A stretch of 17,426 nucleotides of DNA, taken from the NCBI GenBank assembly GCA_002402635.1, contig DHGE01000187.1, positions 1 through 17,426 of the forward strand, in the 5' to 3' direction. Source of the DNA: Deferribacterales bacterium UBA4806 (GTDB lineage Bacteria; Chrysiogenota; Deferribacteres; Deferribacterales; UBA228). Position 1 is the first letter of the stretch, and every line of letters starts with the position of its first letter. Both the position numbers and the translations under genes were made by a program. A model generated the notes under the pieces. That model did no database searches and had not been told where the DNA came from. It saw only the letters and a program-made list of their open reading frames with translations. Positions 14,473 to 17,426 of this stretch are shown one piece after another.

Positions 14473-14850
14473 TTAAATTTCATAGCATAATTGGAATATT
14501 TCATATGTTTCATTAATAAATGGTCTTAATGCAACTCTTTTAGCAATTCTAGCTGCATTTATACCTAAAATTCTCGCATTTTCCAAGGAACACTGTTTAA
14601 TATAAAAAAGTGGCTTATCTTTTACCATATTTTGCAAATTCAACATAGCAGATCCCTTTGTAACCCCAATTCCTATCCCTAGAGTTGAATAATATGTGGC
14701 TCTATATGTTAACTCAATCAAGTTGTTCTCATCTTTCTTCTCTATTGAATTAAAGAATAAATTTTCTTCTTCTATGCCGTATTGAATATTTAATACAATT
14801 GCACTTTTAACATTAAAAAATATACATATTTTTGGAATGATTTGCTTCAT
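14473..14850 (-). CDS. pduH: Diol dehydratase reactivase small subunit
   Basis: The 125-residue protein corresponds to PduH/DdrB, the small subunit of the factor that releases damaged cobalamin from inactivated dehydratase. Motifs are QYGIEEE (23-29), TLGIGIGVTKGSAML (56-70), KPLFYIKQ (79-86) and ARILGINAARIAKRV (92-106). The fold resembles the dehydratase medium subunit, allowing subunit swapping. It follows pduG by 18 nt on the same strand. No Shine-Dalgarno sequence is visible before the ATG (only A and T), so translation may depend on coupling to pduG. A 242-bp gap with the Fur-like box separates it from pduCD. Confidence 0.88.
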   Translation of the reverse strand: MKQIIPKICIFFNVKSAIVLNIQYGIEEENLFFNSIEKKDENNLIELTYRATYYSTLGIGIGVTKGSAMLNLQNMVKDKPLFYIKQCSLENARILGINAARIAKRVALRPFINETYEIFQLCYEI

Positions 14851-14868
14851 ATTATTTTATAAATATAA

Positions 14869-16749
14869 TTATAGTATAGTTACTTCTTTAATCTCCCTAT
14901 TTAAACTATTTATATATGGATGGTCTAACTCTTTCAAATATGATATAATCAAACCAGTTGATACAGCATAATTAGGACCATATTTATTAAGGATATTACC
15001 TCTTCCACATACTACTCCATAGTTTGCAAAATAATTTGACAGTATTGAAGGCACCTCAAAATCTAAAATTGAACCACCAACAAGAACTATATATGGAATA
15101 TCTCTTATATCCTCAGTTGGTGATATTTTTTTTAGTCCTCTATCAACGTTTTTTACTATAACCCGATGCTTTAATTCTCTTCTTATCTTCCTTGCTTCAT
15201 CAATAGAACAATTGGATTCTAATGGTTCAATTTCTTCATCTTTTAAAACTACCACTTTACTAAAGAGACTTGGTTCAAAAGGTTCTTTGAAAAATTCAAT
15301 ATTTCCTTTTTCATATCTCAAACTAAAAAATGATTCTACCTTTCCTAAGGGATAATTTTTAATATCCTCTGCTAACTGCATATCACTCAATCCTAATTCT
15401 GAAGCAATTAATTTTGTAAGTAAGTTACCTGCGCCAGCATAATTCTGGTATTTAATTTCATTGTTATTTATATATATAATATCTGTGGAACCACCTCCTA
15501 TATCAACCACTGCAACTGGGGTACTAACGCCAGGAGTTGTTAATGCACCTAATCCAGCCATTAAAGCTTCATTGCCTTGTATTAAAGTTTTTATATTAAA
15601 TTTTTTTTCAATTTCTTTTGCTATTTTTTGAATTGTTAATTTATTTGTTTCAACTAGTGCTGCTATTGCTGTTGCTTTTTCTTTTCTAAACTCTCCAGCA
15701 AGTGCTCCCAATACTTTTTTAGGAATCATTGTATCAACTGCAAAGATATCTTTGATTTTTATATTTCTATAATTATTGTTAGTAGCTTTTCCCATTTCCA
15801 CCTTTACCCTTGTTAACATCGCTCCAATATTAGTCCCCTGTCCACCATATACATCATTTATTGGCCAAACCTTTTCAACAACTTCCATTATTTTGTTTGC
15901 ACCTTTATTAATATCTATGGAAAAAACTTTGCCCATTTTATCTATTATAGTAATTTCTCCTACAGGAATAACTCTTTGTTTTATACTACTTGAAGGAGTT
16001 TTTATAACAACTGCTGATCTGTTGCCTATTAGAGCACGTGCAATAGGTATAATTTTTTTAGTTTCCTCTGGCGTTAAATTAAATATTGATGCAATACCAT
16101 ATGGATCAGAGAGTTTCTCAATTGTTTTGCCTAGTTCTGCAACCTCAACTGCAGCATATTGCCCTAATGGAACCTTTCCTATCTCCTTCACTTCATCTAC
16201 AATAGGTATATTTTTTTTAATTCTATTTGATATTAATCTACCATCATCATTCTGAACAATTAAACCATTAACATCTATGTTATTTTCTAATAAATTATTT
16301 ACTATCTTGGAAGCATCATCAAAATTCACATCTGAAGGGATAATAAGTATTACTCCATTCGTTTTATTTAATTTAGTAATATTGACTTCTTTAATGCTAT
16401 ATGTCACGCCAGTGCCTAGACCGACTCCTCCTGGCGTCTCTGGATCATGACCTATTAATATTGAGTCTGTTATAACTGTTTCAGTAATAGTTTCCATAGC
16501 AAGATCTCCTATTACTGGAGCTGCTTCATTTAGTAAAATAAGATTAATATCGTCTATTTTTAACCCTACCTGGGCTATACATTTTTTTATGACTTTTTCA
16601 ATGCCTTTTAGATTTTCTAGTGTTCCCTTAAGACCTGTAGTTGGAACAGAGCAAGAACAAAGAAAATTTACATTTTTCTCAGTAATTTCAACTAATACCA
16701 ATTTTGTATTTATGTTTCCTAAATCAATACCAGCTACATATTTAATCAT
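14869..16749 (-). CDS. pduG: Diol dehydratase reactivase large subunit (ATPase)
   Basis: The 626-residue protein is the PduG/DdrA chaperone-like ATPase (family length about 610) that exchanges inactivated cobalamin for fresh coenzyme. It has an actin/Hsp70-type ATPase fold: phosphate-1 loop VAGIDLGNINTKLVLVE (5-21), phosphate-2 motif VAVVDIGGGSTDIIYI (412-427) and adenosine motif IVLVGGSILDFEVP (554-567). Family blocks HDPETPGGVGLGTG (101-114) and VYGGQGTNIGAMLTR (300-314) are also clear. The Met start fits the family N-terminus, though no Shine-Dalgarno site is seen. A TATAAT (16798-16793) lies 44 nt upstream. It is followed by pduH, then the dehydratase: reactivase genes come first here, whereas in the pdu operon they follow pduCDE. 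Confidence 0.95.
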   Translation of the reverse strand: MIKYVAGIDLGNINTKLVLVEITEKNVNFLCSCSVPTTGLKGTLENLKGIEKVIKKCIAQVGLKIDDINLILLNEAAPVIGDLAMETITETVITDSILIGHDPETPGGVGLGTGVTYSIKEVNITKLNKTNGVILIIPSDVNFDDASKIVNNLLENNIDVNGLIVQNDDGRLISNRIKKNIPIVDEVKEIGKVPLGQYAAVEVAELGKTIEKLSDPYGIASIFNLTPEETKKIIPIARALIGNRSAVVIKTPSSSIKQRVIPVGEITIIDKMGKVFSIDINKGANKIMEVVEKVWPINDVYGGQGTNIGAMLTRVKVEMGKATNNNYRNIKIKDIFAVDTMIPKKVLGALAGEFRKEKATAIAALVETNKLTIQKIAKEIEKKFNIKTLIQGNEALMAGLGALTTPGVSTPVAVVDIGGGSTDIIYINNNEIKYQNYAGAGNLLTKLIASELGLSDMQLAEDIKNYPLGKVESFFSLRYEKGNIEFFKEPFEPSLFSKVVVLKDEEIEPLESNCSIDEARKIRRELKHRVIVKNVDRGLKKISPTEDIRDIPYIVLVGGSILDFEVPSILSNYFANYGVVCGRGNILNKYGPNYAVSTGLIISYLKELDHPYINSLNREIKEVTIL

Positions 16750-16792
16750 AATGAAAAAAATGTTACAAAAAAAAATTGTTTATTTACAAACT

Positions 16793-16798
16793 ATTATA
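16793..16798 (-). promoter_or_regulatory. Candidate -10 element for pduGH
   Basis: A perfect TATAAT on the minus strand lies in the 92-bp gap between the STAS gene and pduG, 44 nt before the pduG ATG. The -35 region is poor (CGATAC at 17-nt spacing), so an activator may be needed, or transcription may come from upstream. No hairpin terminator was found for the STAS gene. Confidence 0.3.
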
Positions 16799-16841
16799 TT
16801 ACTTTGATTAATTTAGTATCGTTATGATCACATTAGCTTTA

Positions 16842-17426
16842 TTATTTAATAGTAGTAATTGCATAATCAAGGGCTTCTGACAAATTAGATTTAGTTACAA
16901 AATCAAATTTTATGCCAATTCTAACTAAATTCTTAGCTGTTTCAGCACCAATCCCAGACAAAATTGGTATTGCTCCAATCAATTTAATAGATTCAATAGA
17001 TTTTATTAAATTATCTGCCACTGCAGAATCTATACCAGGTACACCTGTTATATCAATAATACCCACTTTGGCTTTAGTAGTTTCAATTTTATTTAATATA
17101 TTATCCATAGCATCTAATGCTCTGTCACTTGTCAATCTCCCAACTAATGGCATAACAACAACACCTTTCATTACTTCTATAGCTGGTGTAGCTAATTCTT
17201 TTATTAAATTTTTTAAATCTTCATCAGTTTTGCCTAAATATTCTATAACCATATTGAGAGTTTCTGTTAAAAGTTTCAAATCATCTTGCTTGTAATCAGT
17301 ACCTATTCTTATTGTATATTCACCACTTGATATATATTCCATTGCCTTTGTTGCCTCTTCAACAACCTTTTTATATTCTTCTTCACGATTTTTTATATCA
17401 GTAATATCTGTTGCTGTCACAATAAT
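16842..17426 (-). CDS. PAS/HAMP/STAS sensor protein (RsbR-like), 5' end outside the window
   Basis: The frame is open to the right edge; a GTG at 17420-17418 is only an internal codon. The visible 194 codons begin with VTATDITDIKNREEEYKK, the usual end of a PAS domain. A HAMP-like segment follows (about residues 22-68, with EYISSGEYTIRIGTDY), and then a STAS domain (about 78-190). The STAS part resembles RsbR/stressosome proteins: VVVMPLVGRLTSDRA, IIDITGVPGIDSAVADNL and GAETAKNLVRIGI. At what I take to be the two RsbR phosphorylation positions it has Ser (DSAVA) and Asn (AKNLV). It probably senses a signal through PAS and acts by protein partner switching. It lies 92 bp upstream of pduG on the same strand, so it may regulate the dehydratase locus. 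Confidence 0.82.
   Translation of the reverse strand: MIVTATDITDIKNREEEYKKVVEEATKAMEYISSGEYTIRIGTDYKQDDLKLLTETLNMVIEYLGKTDEDLKNLIKELATPAIEVMKGVVVMPLVGRLTSDRALDAMDNILNKIETTKAKVGIIDITGVPGIDSAVADNLIKSIESIKLIGAIPILSGIGAETAKNLVRIGIKFDFVTKSNLSEALDYAITTIK

Noticed and set aside
15776..16255. 159-codon open frame on the plus strand inside pduG
   Set aside because: It is antisense to the clearly conserved ATPase gene, has no recognisable domain and no promoter or ribosome site.
16810..16840. Possible CRP/FNR site (TGTGATCATAACGATA on the minus strand)
   Set aside because: Only one half-site matches; the second half lacks the expected TCACA or ATCAA.

Overview
The window is very AT-rich, uses the standard bacterial code (TGA is a genuine stop at 9313-9315) and has Shine-Dalgarno sites, signal peptides and tightly packed operons. 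It looks like chromosome from an anaerobic, probably Gram-negative bacterium. The sequence alone does not fix the lineage; AT-rich anaerobes such as Deferribacterota or Desulfurella-like groups would fit, but that is a guess. No tRNA, rRNA, insertion sequence or CRISPR array was seen.

Region 1 (1-1178): the 5' end of a secreted M2-family (ACE-like) metallopeptidase on the minus strand, divergent from a DUF72 (YecE-like) TIM-barrel gene.

Region 2 (1342-9315, plus strand): a compact operon. A TTGACT-N17-TATATA promoter and a tandem 10-bp repeat precede a small regulator made of an excisionase-type helix-turn-helix plus a PTS EIIA-like domain. This regulator is cut in two by an in-frame TAA and has Gln where the phosphorylated His should be. 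Then follow six genes for a membrane complex related to hydrogenase-4 and complex I: HyfB, HyfC, HyfE, HyfF, HyfG and a ferredoxin-HyfI fusion. The 'hydrogenase' large subunit lacks all four NiFe-binding cysteines, so this is not a hydrogenase but an Ehr-type (energy-converting hydrogenase-related) complex. The NuoB-type cluster and the membrane proton-channel residues are kept. It probably couples an unknown redox step to ion translocation.

Region 3 (9316-11144): a gene-poor gap with a possible gene remnant (interrupted by TGA) and a perfect 10-bp hairpin, then a secreted DUF4139 protein on the minus strand.

Region 4 (11145-17426, minus strand): a coenzyme-B12 diol/glycerol dehydratase locus. 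In transcription order it holds a PAS/HAMP/STAS sensor (RsbR-like, cut by the window edge), the reactivase large and small subunits (PduG, PduH), a natural fusion of the dehydratase large and medium subunits (PduC-PduD), the small subunit (PduE) and a free-standing GlcG/HbpS protein. The last three genes overlap by 8 nt at each junction and are probably translationally coupled. A Fur-like box lies upstream of the fusion. No microcompartment shell gene, adenosyltransferase or alcohol/aldehyde dehydrogenase is visible, and the PduD part lacks the usual N-terminal encapsulation tail, so the enzyme is probably cytosolic and free.

The Ehr operon and the dehydratase locus converge on the DUF4139 region. 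They may serve the same fermentative redox economy, but nothing in the sequence proves a link.
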